64,000 bases of DNA from Myceligenerans pegani. Lineage in GTDB: Bacteria > Actinomycetota > Actinomycetes > Actinomycetales > Cellulomonadaceae. The position numbers and the translations under genes were made by a program. The notes beneath the pieces were generated by a model. The model did not search any database. It worked only from the letters and a program-made list of their open reading frames with translations, and had not been told where the DNA came from. Positions 34,471-42,682 of this stretch are shown here, piece by piece (within the stretch, counting starts at the first letter, position 1; every line of letters starts with the position of its first letter). Location of the stretch: contig NZ_JADBGR010000104.1 of assembly GCF_014892515.1 (NCBI RefSeq), positions 109,826 to 173,825 on the forward strand, in the 5' to 3' direction.

Positions 34471-35245
34471 GGGTGCCACCTCCGGCCTGGGTTCCGGGAG
34501 CCGGGGGCGGGACGGGCGGCGGGATCGTCGGCCGCACCGTGCTCTCGGACGACGTCGGGGCGGGCGGCTCGTCGGGCGAGGCGTCACCCGGGACGGCGGG
34601 GGCGGTCGGGACCGTACCGGTCGTCTCGCCGGCCGGTGCCGAGGCCGGCGCGGGGCGCCCGGCCGGCGCGTTGACCGCCGCCGGCTCATGCCCCTCCCCG
34701 GTCCCGCTCGCGTCCTTCATCCCGCGCAGGAACCGCCCGACCACCAGGCCCGCTCCCGCCGCGAGGGCGATGAACACGCCGGGCCGGCGCCGGGCGAAGT
34801 CCTCGATCTCCCCCAGGATCGCGCGGGGTTCCCGGTCCTCCAGCCAGCGGGCGGCCTGCCCGGTCGCGTCTCCGGCCCGCCGGACCAGGTCGGTCGCGTA
34901 CCCGGGGTCCCGGGACGCGCTCGCCATCCGGCCCAGCTCGTCCTCCATCGCGTGCAGGCTGTCCGCCACCCACTGCTGCTGCGACCGCGCCTGCGAGTCG
35001 AGCTCGGACCGGGTGCGGTCGAGCAGGCCGCGAGCCTGGGCGGTCGTCTCGTGGGCGACGTCGCGCGCTTTCTCCTTGACGTCCTCGGTCATGGTCCGGC
35101 CGGCGTCGGCGGCCTCCGCCGCCGTGTCCGTCACTCGTTCCCTCACTCCGGTCGGGCCTGTCCCCGTCCGGGACGTGTCGTTGCCGGACGGCGAGGTGGA
35201 CCGCGAACCGGATCCTCCCTCGTACGGGGTTCCCGTCTCGCTCAT
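34463..35245 (-). CDS. Helical protein with a membrane segment and Pro-rich tail, unknown function
   Basis: 260 residues from the ATG at 35245. Residues 35-140 are long amphipathic helices rich in Ala, Asp, Arg and Gln (LEA-like; RARDVAHETTAQARGLLDRTRSELD-type content). One helix (RRPGVFIALAAGAGLVVGRFLRGM, near 165-190) probably spans the membrane. The last 70 residues are Pro/Ala/Thr-rich and disordered. It is first in the leftward unit with the holin-like, DUF3618 and YihY genes. Confidence 0.7.
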   Translation of the reverse strand: MSETGTPYEGGSGSRSTSPSGNDTSRTGTGPTGVRERVTDTAAEAADAGRTMTEDVKEKARDVAHETTAQARGLLDRTRSELDSQARSQQQWVADSLHAMEDELGRMASASRDPGYATDLVRRAGDATGQAARWLEDREPRAILGEIEDFARRRPGVFIALAAGAGLVVGRFLRGMKDASGTGEGHEPAAVNAPAGRPAPASAPAGETTGTVPTAPAVPGDASPDEPPAPTSSESTVRPTIPPPVPPPAPGTQAGGGTHA

Positions 35246-35376
35246 GGTCGGTCTCCTGTCGTCGTCGCGCCCGGCGTCCGGCCGGGCGGTCTGGCGGCAG
35301 AACACGGTCCGCGGCGGACTCGTGCTCCACCCGGGCGGCCGCTTCATGACCTTCTTCCAACCTAGGACGGCCGGCG

Positions 35377-36303
35377 TCACTCACAACCCGGCCGACTCCG
35401 CTCCGATCTGTCGTCGACGGCGGCGAGCAGGGTGTCGTACGGCGCCAGGTCCTCGCCGTCCGACTTCGCGCGAGAGCGTTCCTGTTCCAGCCAGTCGCGG
35501 AGGGCGACGTCGTCCTGCCGCGCGCCGAGGTGGGACTGCACCTTCTTGAGGCGCTTGGCGTGGTCGCGTGCCTTGCGGCCGGGCTCGCCCGGCACGGCGT
35601 CCGCGACGAGCTCGGCCGCGTAGCGTGCCCGCTTGGCCGCACGGCGGGCGCGATGCCAGGCGACGTCGGCGGCCGTTCCCGTGCGCTGGCCGGCCTTTCG
35701 CTCCAGCGTGACGAACCGCTTCCGTGCGCTCCGCGCGGCGGCGACGAGGCGGCGGGCCTCGTCGCTCGCCGGGGGCCGGCCCCGTACCGCTCCGGCCGGC
35801 CGGCGTGCGTCCCGCGCGTGACCGGCAGGGTCGCCGGGTGCCGGGCAGGAGGGCTCGGCAGCGGATTCCCCCGGGGCACCGATGAAGGCGTCGAGGTCCG
35901 CGAGCAGCGCGACGTGCCCGGGCGTGTCGAGGAGTTCGACGACGGCGGTCCGGGCGCGTTCGTACTCGTCGGCGAGCCGGCCGTCGAGCCGGTCGGCGAG
36001 ATCCGCGACCTCGGGACCTCCGGCGTCGTCGGCCTTCATCGCCGACACGCGGGTGCGGAGGAGCTCGCGGAACACCTCGGCGTCGCGGGCCCTGCCGAGC
36101 ACCCGGCCCCACTCCTGGAGGCGGCTGCCGAGCGATCCCGCCCCGGGCTCGTCGGCGGCGAAGACGCGCAGGGCGCTGCGGATCTTGCGGACGGCGACGC
36201 GCGCCTGGTGCACGCTGTCGGGCACGTCGGTCCGCACGGCGTCCTGGTGGCGGCGCAGCGCGCCCGCCTTCTCGCGCAGGTACTCGGCGACGACGGGGTC
36301 CAC
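35377..36303 (-). CDS. CHAD-domain protein
   Basis: 308 residues. CHAD repeats are seen in DSVHQARVAVRKIRSALRVF, WGRVLGRARDAEV, ARSARKRF and ARRAAKRARYAAEL, giving the conserved His/Arg/Lys faces that bind inorganic polyphosphate. No CYTH domain is attached. A Pro/Ala-rich linker splits the two helical halves around residue 150. CHAD proteins bind polyphosphate granules. It is divergent from the secreted PG-binding protein pair. Confidence 0.87.
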   Translation of the reverse strand: MDPVVAEYLREKAGALRRHQDAVRTDVPDSVHQARVAVRKIRSALRVFAADEPGAGSLGSRLQEWGRVLGRARDAEVFRELLRTRVSAMKADDAGGPEVADLADRLDGRLADEYERARTAVVELLDTPGHVALLADLDAFIGAPGESAAEPSCPAPGDPAGHARDARRPAGAVRGRPPASDEARRLVAAARSARKRFVTLERKAGQRTGTAADVAWHRARRAAKRARYAAELVADAVPGEPGRKARDHAKRLKKVQSHLGARQDDVALRDWLEQERSRAKSDGEDLAPYDTLLAAVDDRSERSRPGCE

Positions 36304-36337
36304 CTCACCGTTCTACACCCGGCGGCAAGCGCGGATG

Positions 36338-36355
36338 TTTCAGCGGGGGTTGAAA
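36338..36355. promoter_or_regulatory. Palindrome TTTCAGC-N4-GTTGAAA
   Basis: A 7-4-7 inverted repeat with one non-matching pair, 35 bp from the CHAD start and 150 bp before the first secreted protein. It matches the motif at 22586-22603 in form and sequence. Confidence 0.4.
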
Positions 36356-36504
36356 GGTATTGAGCGACGTCGCCCCGCTTCATACCGTGATGACCGTTTC
36401 CCCCACATGAGGCCCTCAGCGGTCCGTGCCCACGGGGCGATCCGGTGAGCCGGCGACCGGCGAGCCGTGCGAGGAAGCGCGACGAGAGAGAGGTGGGTTC
36501 ACGG

Positions 36505-37080
36505 ATGCGTGGATCACGGATGGTGACGCGTCTGGCCGCGGTGGCGGTCGGGGCGCTGGTGACGGTCGCGGGTGTGTCCGCGACCGCGTCGGCGACGGAG
36601 GCCGACGAGGGCGCGTACAGCACGAGCTTCTGGGACGGCGGGAGCGGGCTGACCGACGACTTCGGCGACCACTACGACGAGATCGGCAACTCGCTGTGCA
36701 ACGGCTGCGCCGACTCCTGGGACACGGGAAGCGTCCGGGCCTGGCAGGCGATCCTGTTCGTCGAGGGATACCTCACGCACACGCAGATCGACGGCAGGTT
36801 CGGGCCGAACACGGCCAGCGCGACGTGGAGCTACCAGGATGACCACGACCTGGGGAGGGACGGGCAGGTCGGACCGCAGACCTGGGGGTACGCCGACAAC
36901 CAACTGCGGTGGAACTCGTCCAGGACCCAGGTGCTCTACCGGGGCGCCGAGGGCTCGGTGTACTTCGAGCGCGGCAACAGCGCCCACGGCAACGCCGAGG
37001 GCGGGGGCGCCTATCGCATCATCAAGGCGTGCGCGTCCACCCACTGCGAGTCCTTCGGAAGCCCGCGGATCCACCACTAG
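36505..37080 (+). CDS. Secreted peptidoglycan-binding-domain protein (copy 1)
   Basis: 191 residues from the ATG at 36505. A signal peptide (MVTRLAAVAVGALVTVAGVSATASA) is followed by an acidic stretch with a CxxC (LCNGCADSW). A PG_binding_1-type domain comes next: VRAWQAILFVEGYLTHTQIDGRFGPNTASATWSYQ and DGQVGPQTWGYAD. The C-terminal 50 residues have two further Cys and no known domain. It probably binds cell-wall glycan outside the cell. It is duplicated immediately downstream. Confidence 0.8.
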   Translation: MRGSRMVTRLAAVAVGALVTVAGVSATASATEADEGAYSTSFWDGGSGLTDDFGDHYDEIGNSLCNGCADSWDTGSVRAWQAILFVEGYLTHTQIDGRFGPNTASATWSYQDDHDLGRDGQVGPQTWGYADNQLRWNSSRTQVLYRGAEGSVYFERGNSAHGNAEGGGAYRIIKACASTHCESFGSPRIHH

Positions 37081-37103
37081 ACACGGCGACGGCTGACGAA
37101 CCC

Positions 37104-37125
37104 GGCGCCCGTGTCAACGGGCGCC
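37104..37125. terminator. Hairpin between the two paralogs
   Basis: GGCGCCCGT pairs perfectly with ACGGGCGCC across a 4-nt loop, 23 bp after the first copy. No T-run, so termination may be partial and the second gene may be read through. Confidence 0.45.
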
Positions 37126-37190
37126 TCGGCCGGCCGGACCGCCCGGCCTGCCGTGCGACGAAGCACGACGAAAGGAAGGTGGGTTCACGG

Positions 37191-37784
37191 ATGCGTGGAT
37201 CACGGATGGTGACGCGTCTGGCCGCGGTGGCGGTCGGGGCGCTGGTGGCAACCCTCGGGATGGCCGGCACGGCCTCGGCCACGGAGGCCGACGAGGGCGC
37301 GTACAGCACGAGCTTCTGGGACGGCGGGAGCGGGCTGACCGACGACTTCGGCGACCACTACGACGAGATCGGCAACTCGCTCTGCAACGGGTGCGCCGAC
37401 TCGTGGGACACCGGAAGCGTGCGCGCCTGGCAGGCGATCCTGTACGCCGAGGGGTACATCACCCAGGCCGACATCGACGGCAAGTTCGGGCCGGGTACCG
37501 CGAGCGCGACCTGGGAGTACCAGGACGACAACGGCCTGGGCAGGGACGGGAAGGTCGGCCCGCAGACCTGGGGCTTCGCGGACGACCGCCTGCGCTGGAA
37601 CTCGTCCCGCACCACGGTGATCTACAGCAGCGCCAGTCGTGCCGGCGCGGTGTACTTCGAGCGCGGCAACAGCGACCACGGCAACCCTGGGGGAGGCGGC
37701 GCGTACCGCCTGAAGTCGACGTGTATCACGTTCACGTCCACGCCTCACTGCAAGTCGTTCGGTAGCCCGCGCATCTACCACTGA
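37191..37784 (+). CDS. Secreted peptidoglycan-binding-domain protein (copy 2)
   Basis: 197 residues. It is a tandem duplicate of copy 1: from about 12 bp upstream of the ATG into the signal peptide the DNA is identical, and the acidic/CxxC segment is nearly so. The C-terminal third has diverged (SASRAGAVYFERGNSDHG, TSTPHCKSFGSPRIYH) with a short insertion. The PG-binding core is kept (IDGKFGPGTASATWEYQ, DGKVGPQTWGFAD). The duplication looks recent, with a changed tail. Confidence 0.8.
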   Translation: MRGSRMVTRLAAVAVGALVATLGMAGTASATEADEGAYSTSFWDGGSGLTDDFGDHYDEIGNSLCNGCADSWDTGSVRAWQAILYAEGYITQADIDGKFGPGTASATWEYQDDNGLGRDGKVGPQTWGFADDRLRWNSSRTTVIYSSASRAGAVYFERGNSDHGNPGGGGAYRLKSTCITFTSTPHCKSFGSPRIYH

Positions 37785-37870
37785 CGCGCGTGCCTCGTTC
37801 GCCGGCCGCCGCGCCCAGGCGGAGGAGATCGGTGCCCAGACCGCCGCTCCGTCGCGGGCGGCCGCGGACG

Positions 37871-37924
37871 GACGAATGCCGCGTGGTCGGCAGGTGAGTG
37901 CCTGCCGACCCCGCGGCGTTCGTC
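37871..37924. terminator. Very strong bidirectional hairpin
   Basis: Two 24-nt arms match at 22 of 24 positions around a 6-nt loop (TGAGTG). It sits between convergent genes (secreted copy 2 and mqo) and should end transcription from both. Confidence 0.75.
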
Positions 37925-37955
37925 GCGTGACGGTGCGATCTCGGCTCGCGGCGTC

Positions 37956-39455
37956 TCAGCGCGCGGCGACGCGTTCTGTCCGGGCGAGCGCGGCGGCGTC
38001 GTCGGCGATCGACGAGCCCTCGCCGGCCAGGGACGGCATCATCGTCGCGAGCTGCGGCCGCCAGCCGTCGTAGCGGTCGGCGAAGCACCGCTCCAGCACG
38101 CCGAGCATCGCGGACACCGCGGTGGACGCGCCCGGCGAGGCGCCGAGCAGGCCGGCGATGGAGCCGTCCTGCGCCGCGATGACCTCCGTGCCGAACTCCA
38201 GGACGCCGCCCTTGCCCTTGACCCACTTGATCACCTGGACCCGCTGGCCGGCGGTGATCTTCTCCCAGTCGCCCGGCTTCGCGGTGGGCATGAACTTCTG
38301 CAGCTCGTAGAACTTCGTCTCCGGGGCCGCGGCGACCTGGCCCACGAGGTACTGCGTCAGGTCGAGGTTCTTCAGGCCCGCGCCGAGCATCGAGAACAGG
38401 TTGTGCGCCCGCAGGCTGGTGATCAGCCCCAGGTACTTGCCCTTCTTGAGGTACTTGGGCGAGAACCCGGCGTACGGGCCGAACATGAGGTAGCTCTGGC
38501 CGTCGACGACGCGGGTGTCGAGGTGCGGCACGGACATCGGCGGAGCGCCCACCTCGGCCTTGCCGTACACCTTGGCGTTGTGCTCGGCGACGACGTCGGG
38601 GTTCGACGTGCGCAGGAACTCGCCGGAGATCGGGAAGCCGCCGTAGCCGCGGATCTCCTTGATGCCCGCGGCCTGCAGCAGCGGCAGTGCACCGCCGCCC
38701 GCGCCGACGAACACGAAGCGCGCCGTGACGGTCCTGCCGCGGGTCTCGGCGTTCCAGGTGCGGTCGCGCAGCGACAGGCGCCAGCGTCCGTCACGCAGCT
38801 TCTTCAGGCCGGTGACCTCGTGGTTGGTGTGCAGGTCGGCGCCCTGGCGCACCTGCAGGTCGATCAGCTTGCGGGTGAGGGCGCCGAAGTCGACGTCGGT
38901 CCCGGCCGCGGCGCGGGTGGCGGCGACGGGCTCGTCGGCGTCGCGGCCGGTGGTGAGCAGCGGGGCCCACTCGGCGATCACGGCGCGGTCGTCGGTGAAC
39001 TCCAGGTCCTCGAACAGCGGGTGCTCGCGCAGTGTCTCCCAGCGGCGCCGGAGGTAGTCCACGTTCTTCTCGCCGCGCACGAACGTCATGTGCGGGGTGA
39101 CGTTGATGAAGTCGGTGCCCTCCATCAGACCGGCCGTGAGCAGGTGGTTCCAGAACTCGCGCGACGTCTGGAACTGCTCGTTGATCTTGACGGCCTTCGA
39201 GATGTCGACCGAGCCGTCCTTGCGCTCCGGCGTGTAGTTCAGCTCGCAGAGCGCGGCGTGGCCGGTGCCCGCGTTGTTCCAGGGGCTGGACGACTCCTGG
39301 GCGACCTCGTCGAGCCGCTCGTAGATGCCGATCCGCCAGCTCGGCTCCAGGACGGACAGCAGGGCGCCGAGCGTGGCACTCATGATGCCGCCGCCGATCA
39401 GCGCGACGTCGACGTCGGTCGCGAGGGGCTTCTCAGTGGTGCGCGGAAGGTTCAC
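37956..39455 (-). CDS. mqo: Malate:quinone oxidoreductase
   Basis: 499 residues from the GTG at 39455. FAD motif VDVALIGGGIMSATLGALLS, then the Mqo signatures NNAGTGHAALCELNYTP, NVTPHMTFVRGEKNV and LLGASPGASTAVSAML. It oxidises malate to oxaloacetate and reduces quinone at the membrane, replacing or backing up soluble malate dehydrogenase. The promoter TTGTTC-N18-TACAGT places transcription start at this GTG. A GTG nine bases further upstream lies within the -10 box and is less likely. Confidence 0.93.
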   Translation of the reverse strand: MNLPRTTEKPLATDVDVALIGGGIMSATLGALLSVLEPSWRIGIYERLDEVAQESSSPWNNAGTGHAALCELNYTPERKDGSVDISKAVKINEQFQTSREFWNHLLTAGLMEGTDFINVTPHMTFVRGEKNVDYLRRRWETLREHPLFEDLEFTDDRAVIAEWAPLLTTGRDADEPVAATRAAAGTDVDFGALTRKLIDLQVRQGADLHTNHEVTGLKKLRDGRWRLSLRDRTWNAETRGRTVTARFVFVGAGGGALPLLQAAGIKEIRGYGGFPISGEFLRTSNPDVVAEHNAKVYGKAEVGAPPMSVPHLDTRVVDGQSYLMFGPYAGFSPKYLKKGKYLGLITSLRAHNLFSMLGAGLKNLDLTQYLVGQVAAAPETKFYELQKFMPTAKPGDWEKITAGQRVQVIKWVKGKGGVLEFGTEVIAAQDGSIAGLLGASPGASTAVSAMLGVLERCFADRYDGWRPQLATMMPSLAGEGSSIADDAAALARTERVAAR

Positions 39456-39462
39456 GCGATCC

Positions 39463-39492
39463 ACTGTAGGACGCTTGTGAAGACTGGAACAA
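39463..39492 (-). promoter_or_regulatory. mqo promoter TTGTTC-N18-TACAGT (leaderless)
   Basis: On the minus strand the -10 TACAGT ends seven bases before the GTG at 39455. That spacing is what a leaderless transcript needs, and it decides between two possible starts. Confidence 0.55.
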
Positions 39493-39533
39493 AGTTGGTG
39501 GTGCAGGTCACAAGGATCTCGCGGTGACGTCGC

Positions 39534-40100
39534 TCACGACGGTGCGAGGGCCCGTGCCAGATGCCGCGTGAGGCCGCGTTCTCCCGCCCGCATCACGCGG
39601 GCATGGGCCCAGACGCAGAGCGCGGGCGCGGCTCGGGCGACCAGGGCCGGCCGTCCTTTTGTCGGAATGACGACCCAGGTCAGACGCACCTCGGTGGGGC
39701 CGTCCGGTCGCTCGGAGACCGCCACCGACCCGCCACCACGCAGGTCGCCCGACACCCGCAGCTTGGCCCGCCCGGGCCGCTTCTGCGCAGGGCGCCCCGG
39801 CCCAGGGTGCTCGGGCCCAGGGTGCTCCGGCCCGGATCGCAAGGGGCCGGGAGCGTGGGCCTCGACGAGGTCCAGGCGCAGATCGAGCGTGCCGCCCACC
39901 GGGCTCCGCACCCGCAGCCGTACCCACGACCCCGCCCCACCGAGCCCGTCGGGGCCCGCGATCATGCCGACGCGCTCGGCGTGCAGGCCAGGCCACCAGG
40001 CAGGCCAGGTGAACCCGGGGTCGGCGAGGACCTCCCACACCCGCGGCGCGGGGGCGGGGATGCTCCAGGTGGTGATCAGCCGGAAGGTGCGGGCGGGCAT
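39534..40100 (-). CDS. SRPBCC (polyketide-cyclase/START-like) protein
   Basis: 188 residues. The opening FRLITTWSIPAPAPRVWEVLADPGFTWPAWWPG is the SRPBCC ligand-pocket start, and GAGSWVRLRVRSPVGGTLDLRLDL continues the sheet. A Pro/Gly-rich insert with repeated GPEHPGP interrupts the middle. It starts five bases after the acetyltransferase stop on the same strand, so it is probably co-transcribed. Ligand unknown. Confidence 0.72.
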   Translation of the reverse strand: MPARTFRLITTWSIPAPAPRVWEVLADPGFTWPAWWPGLHAERVGMIAGPDGLGGAGSWVRLRVRSPVGGTLDLRLDLVEAHAPGPLRSGPEHPGPEHPGPGRPAQKRPGRAKLRVSGDLRGGGSVAVSERPDGPTEVRLTWVVIPTKGRPALVARAAPALCVWAHARVMRAGERGLTRHLARALAPS

Positions 40101-40105
40101 GCGCG

Positions 40106-41362
40106 TCAGAAGTAGTCCCGCACGTGCACCTGCCGCCCCGAGAACATCGCGGTCAGGGCGGAGTCCCACTTCTCGGTGCCCTCCAGGTGACCCGCCATGC
40201 GCAGGTTCCGCGCCGACTGCGCCCCCGCGTACAGGAGGGCCAGGCCGTTCGCCGTGAGCACGGGACGATCGTGGTGCGCGTCGACCACGTCGATCTGGTC
40301 CCGTTCGAGATGTGCCACGCCGGCGGAGACGTCGATCGTCCACGCTCCCGACAGGTCCGCCCCGCCGTGCGACAGGTCCGCCCCGCCGCGCCGCTCCGTG
40401 CGCGTGGAGGTGTCCGCCACGGCGAACGGGACAGGGCCCGCCACCGGCGCGAGCCACGCGCCCTCCAGCGCCCGCTCCACATCCAGGACGCGGAGCATGT
40501 ACGGATGCTCCACGACCCGTCGCAGGCTGAGATCCGGCAGCACGAGCCAGGCCGGGTCGATCCCCGCCCCGCTGCCCGACGTCGCCACCCGGGCCGTCCC
40601 GACCACCGTCGAGAACGAGCCGAGCGTGCGCCACAGGGCCCGCGCCGCGTCGGGCGTCAACGCGATCAGGTCGTCGACCTCCATCACCGTCGTCGCCGGC
40701 GTGTCGCCCGAGCCGCGGGTCCAGCTCGCGAAGCCCACGACGGTGCCGTCCTCCACGGCGAGCGTGATGCCCGTGTACTCCTCGACGTACTTCTCCGGGG
40801 ACGTCCAGAACGGCTCCTCGGCCCGGCTGATCGGGCCGTTCTGCCCGGCCGCCCACGCGGCGTGCACCGCGGTGATCGCCTCGACGTCGGCGGTGGTGGC
40901 GCGCCGCGTGACGACGCCCGACGGCGCGGCCGTGCGCGCGACCCGGTCCAGCGGCACGTCGACGTCGTCGAAGGAACCGATCACCTCGTAGCCGAGCCTC
41001 CGGTAGATGCCGGGGGCGCTCGGGAAGAGGGTCGAGATCGCCTCGCCGCGCTCGCGGGCCTCCTCGAGGGCGGCATCGAACATCGCGCCGACGAGTCCGT
41101 TGCCCCGCCGTTCCGGCTCGACGGCGACTCCCGCGATCCCGGCGGTCGGGACACGCCCGCCGTGGAACCACGACGTGAACCCGTACACGCGCAGCCGGGC
41201 CGCGAGTGCGCCGTCGTCGAACACGGCCCACTCGCGGTTCGACGTCGACTCCCACGTCTCGCGCGACGGGACCGGGCGTGGCCCGCCGCCGAACGCCTCG
41301 GAGCCGAGGCGCTGGTACTCGGGTTGGTCGTCGTAGGTGACGCGGCGCACGGTCAAGGTCAT
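40106..41362 (-). CDS. Eis-like GNAT N-acetyltransferase
   Basis: 418 residues, the size of Eis-family enhanced-intracellular-survival acetyltransferases. An N-terminal GNAT domain with the acetyl-CoA loop VAVEPERRGNGLVGAM is followed by a second GNAT-like domain and a sterol-carrier-like C-terminal domain ending in VRDYF, whose terminal carboxylate serves as base in Eis. Eis enzymes acetylate aminoglycosides and protein lysines. Homology is clear at the fold level; the substrate is not. An internal repeat (GGADLSHGGADLS) lies near residue 320. Confidence 0.83.
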   Translation of the reverse strand: MTLTVRRVTYDDQPEYQRLGSEAFGGGPRPVPSRETWESTSNREWAVFDDGALAARLRVYGFTSWFHGGRVPTAGIAGVAVEPERRGNGLVGAMFDAALEEARERGEAISTLFPSAPGIYRRLGYEVIGSFDDVDVPLDRVARTAAPSGVVTRRATTADVEAITAVHAAWAAGQNGPISRAEEPFWTSPEKYVEEYTGITLAVEDGTVVGFASWTRGSGDTPATTVMEVDDLIALTPDAARALWRTLGSFSTVVGTARVATSGSGAGIDPAWLVLPDLSLRRVVEHPYMLRVLDVERALEGAWLAPVAGPVPFAVADTSTRTERRGGADLSHGGADLSGAWTIDVSAGVAHLERDQIDVVDAHHDRPVLTANGLALLYAGAQSARNLRMAGHLEGTEKWDSALTAMFSGRQVHVRDYF

Positions 41363-41576
41363 GGTCGCGACACTACCCGGGCACACCGACATCGAGGAGG
41401 GAAACGGCGGCGGAGCGGTCGCGCATTCGTGGCAGGTGCCCGGGGCGCGGCGCGGACGACCGGGAGCGGGCCGACGGACCCGCCGGCCCGAGGGCTGAGG
41501 GCGATACCGACCGGCCGCAGCCGCGCCTCGTTGCCGACCGCTGCCGGCCCGAGGAGCCGAGGGCGATACTTGCCGT

Positions 41577-41795
41577 GTGAATCTTCCTGTCGCCTGGTCC
41601 GTCCTGCTCATCGTGACCGCCGGATGGAACCTCCTGATCTGGCCGAGCTTCTGGCGGCGCATCGCCGCCGACCCGCGCTCCCGCGACGACGCCGGCCGCC
41701 CCACCCGGTTCCTCACCGTGCACGCGGTGCTGATCGCGGTCTCGCTGGCGCTCGGCCTCGCAGTCGGCGTGCTGGGCGTCCTCAGCCTGTTCTGA
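41577..41795 (+). CDS. Small two-helix membrane protein (SCO4848-like)
   Basis: 72 residues: two membrane helices around a polar loop (WRRIAADPRSRDDAGRPTRF). Size and layout fit the SCO4848 family of actinobacterial membrane proteins, whose function is unknown. GATACT ends six bases before the GTG, suggesting a leaderless message. Confidence 0.72.
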   Translation: MNLPVAWSVLLIVTAGWNLLIWPSFWRRIAADPRSRDDAGRPTRFLTVHAVLIAVSLALGLAVGVLGVLSLF

Positions 41796-41892
41796 CCCCG
41801 GCACCGGCGACGTCCCGCTCCCGGCCCGGTCGCAGCATCGGCCCTCGGCGCCGCCGCAGCCCTGTTCTGACCCCGGCTCCGTGTTGACGGAG

Positions 41893-41953
41893 GTTCAGCA
41901 GGGCCCTGGAGACCTTCCGGGGCCGGACATGTGGATTCGAAACCCTGTTGAAC
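41893..41953. repeat. 61-bp inverted-repeat element, copy A
   Basis: It begins GTTCAGCAGGG and ends CCCTGTTGAAC, an 11-bp inverted pair with one mismatch, enclosing 39 bp. A second element of exactly the same length and with the same first 14 bases lies at 62172-62232. The interior is partly conserved (AGAC at the same offset, then scattered matches). Copy A lies between the SCO4848-like and TetR genes. The surrounding 215-bp gap otherwise holds only the TetR operator and promoter. Confidence 0.75.
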
Positions 41954-41975
41954 GCGATTCGGTAGTGGCAGCCGG

Positions 41976-42007
41976 TTGCTACCATACCTGGAGGTAGGTA
42001 TGGTAGC
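41976..42007 (+). promoter_or_regulatory. Leaderless promoter with perfect palindromic operator
   Basis: GCTACCATACCT (41978-41989) and its exact complement (41996-42007) flank six bases. TTGCTA and TATGGT inside it form a -35/-10 pair with 17-bp spacing, and the GTG of the TetR gene follows six bases after the -10. Binding of the product here would give tight autorepression. Confidence 0.65.
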
Positions 42008-42010
42008 GGC

Positions 42011-42646
42011 GTGTCCCGGGTACAGGAAGCTCAAGGGGGGTCGGCCCGCCGTCGCCTCGTCGCCGCAGCGCAGGAGCTGTTCGCCCGCCAGGGCGTCGGA
42101 GCCACCAGCCCGCGGCAGGTGATGAGCGCGAGCGGCGTCGGGCAGGGCAGCCTCTACCACCACTTCCCGACCAAGCACGACCTCGCCATGGCGGGCGTCG
42201 CGGCCACCACCGCCGACGCCGTGGAGCTCGCCCGCGCCGAGCTGCGCGGGAGCTCCGCCGCCCTCGACCGGATCCGCTCCTACGTCGGCCGGCGGCGCGA
42301 CGCGCTCGCCGGGTGCAAGGTCGGCCGGCTCACCAGCGATCAGGCCGTGATGGACGACGCCCAACTGCGCGCCGTCGTCGGCCGCTACTTCACCGACCTC
42401 CTCGACGAGGTCGCCGCCGCCTTCCGTGAGTCGGGCCTGGCCGACGCCGCCGCCCGCGACCGCGCGCACGCCGCCGTCGCGATCGTGCAGGGCGGCTACG
42501 TCCTCGCCCGCGCGACGGGCGACCCCGAGGCGATGACCGCGGCGGTCCGCGGCTTCGTCGGACTCCTGGGCGAACCCGAGAACGCATCGCCGGGCGGACC
42601 CATGTCGTCCGGCGGTGGCGCCCCATCTGCTACGACCAGGGCGTGA
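42011..42646 (+). CDS. TetR-family transcriptional regulator
   Basis: 211 residues from GTG. HTH: ARRRLVAAAQELFARQGVGATSPRQVMSASGVGQGSLYHHFPTKHDL, then a YcdC/TetR_C-like domain with one Cys in AGCKVGRLTSDQAV. The perfect palindrome that overlaps its promoter is the obvious autoregulatory site. The pyridoxamine-oxidase-like gene 36 bp downstream could be co-transcribed. Confidence 0.87.
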   Translation: MSRVQEAQGGSARRRLVAAAQELFARQGVGATSPRQVMSASGVGQGSLYHHFPTKHDLAMAGVAATTADAVELARAELRGSSAALDRIRSYVGRRRDALAGCKVGRLTSDQAVMDDAQLRAVVGRYFTDLLDEVAAAFRESGLADAAARDRAHAAVAIVQGGYVLARATGDPEAMTAAVRGFVGLLGEPENASPGGPMSSGGGAPSATTRA

Positions 42647-42682
42647 CCCACGCCGTCGTCCCCGAACCTCAGGAGCACCCGC

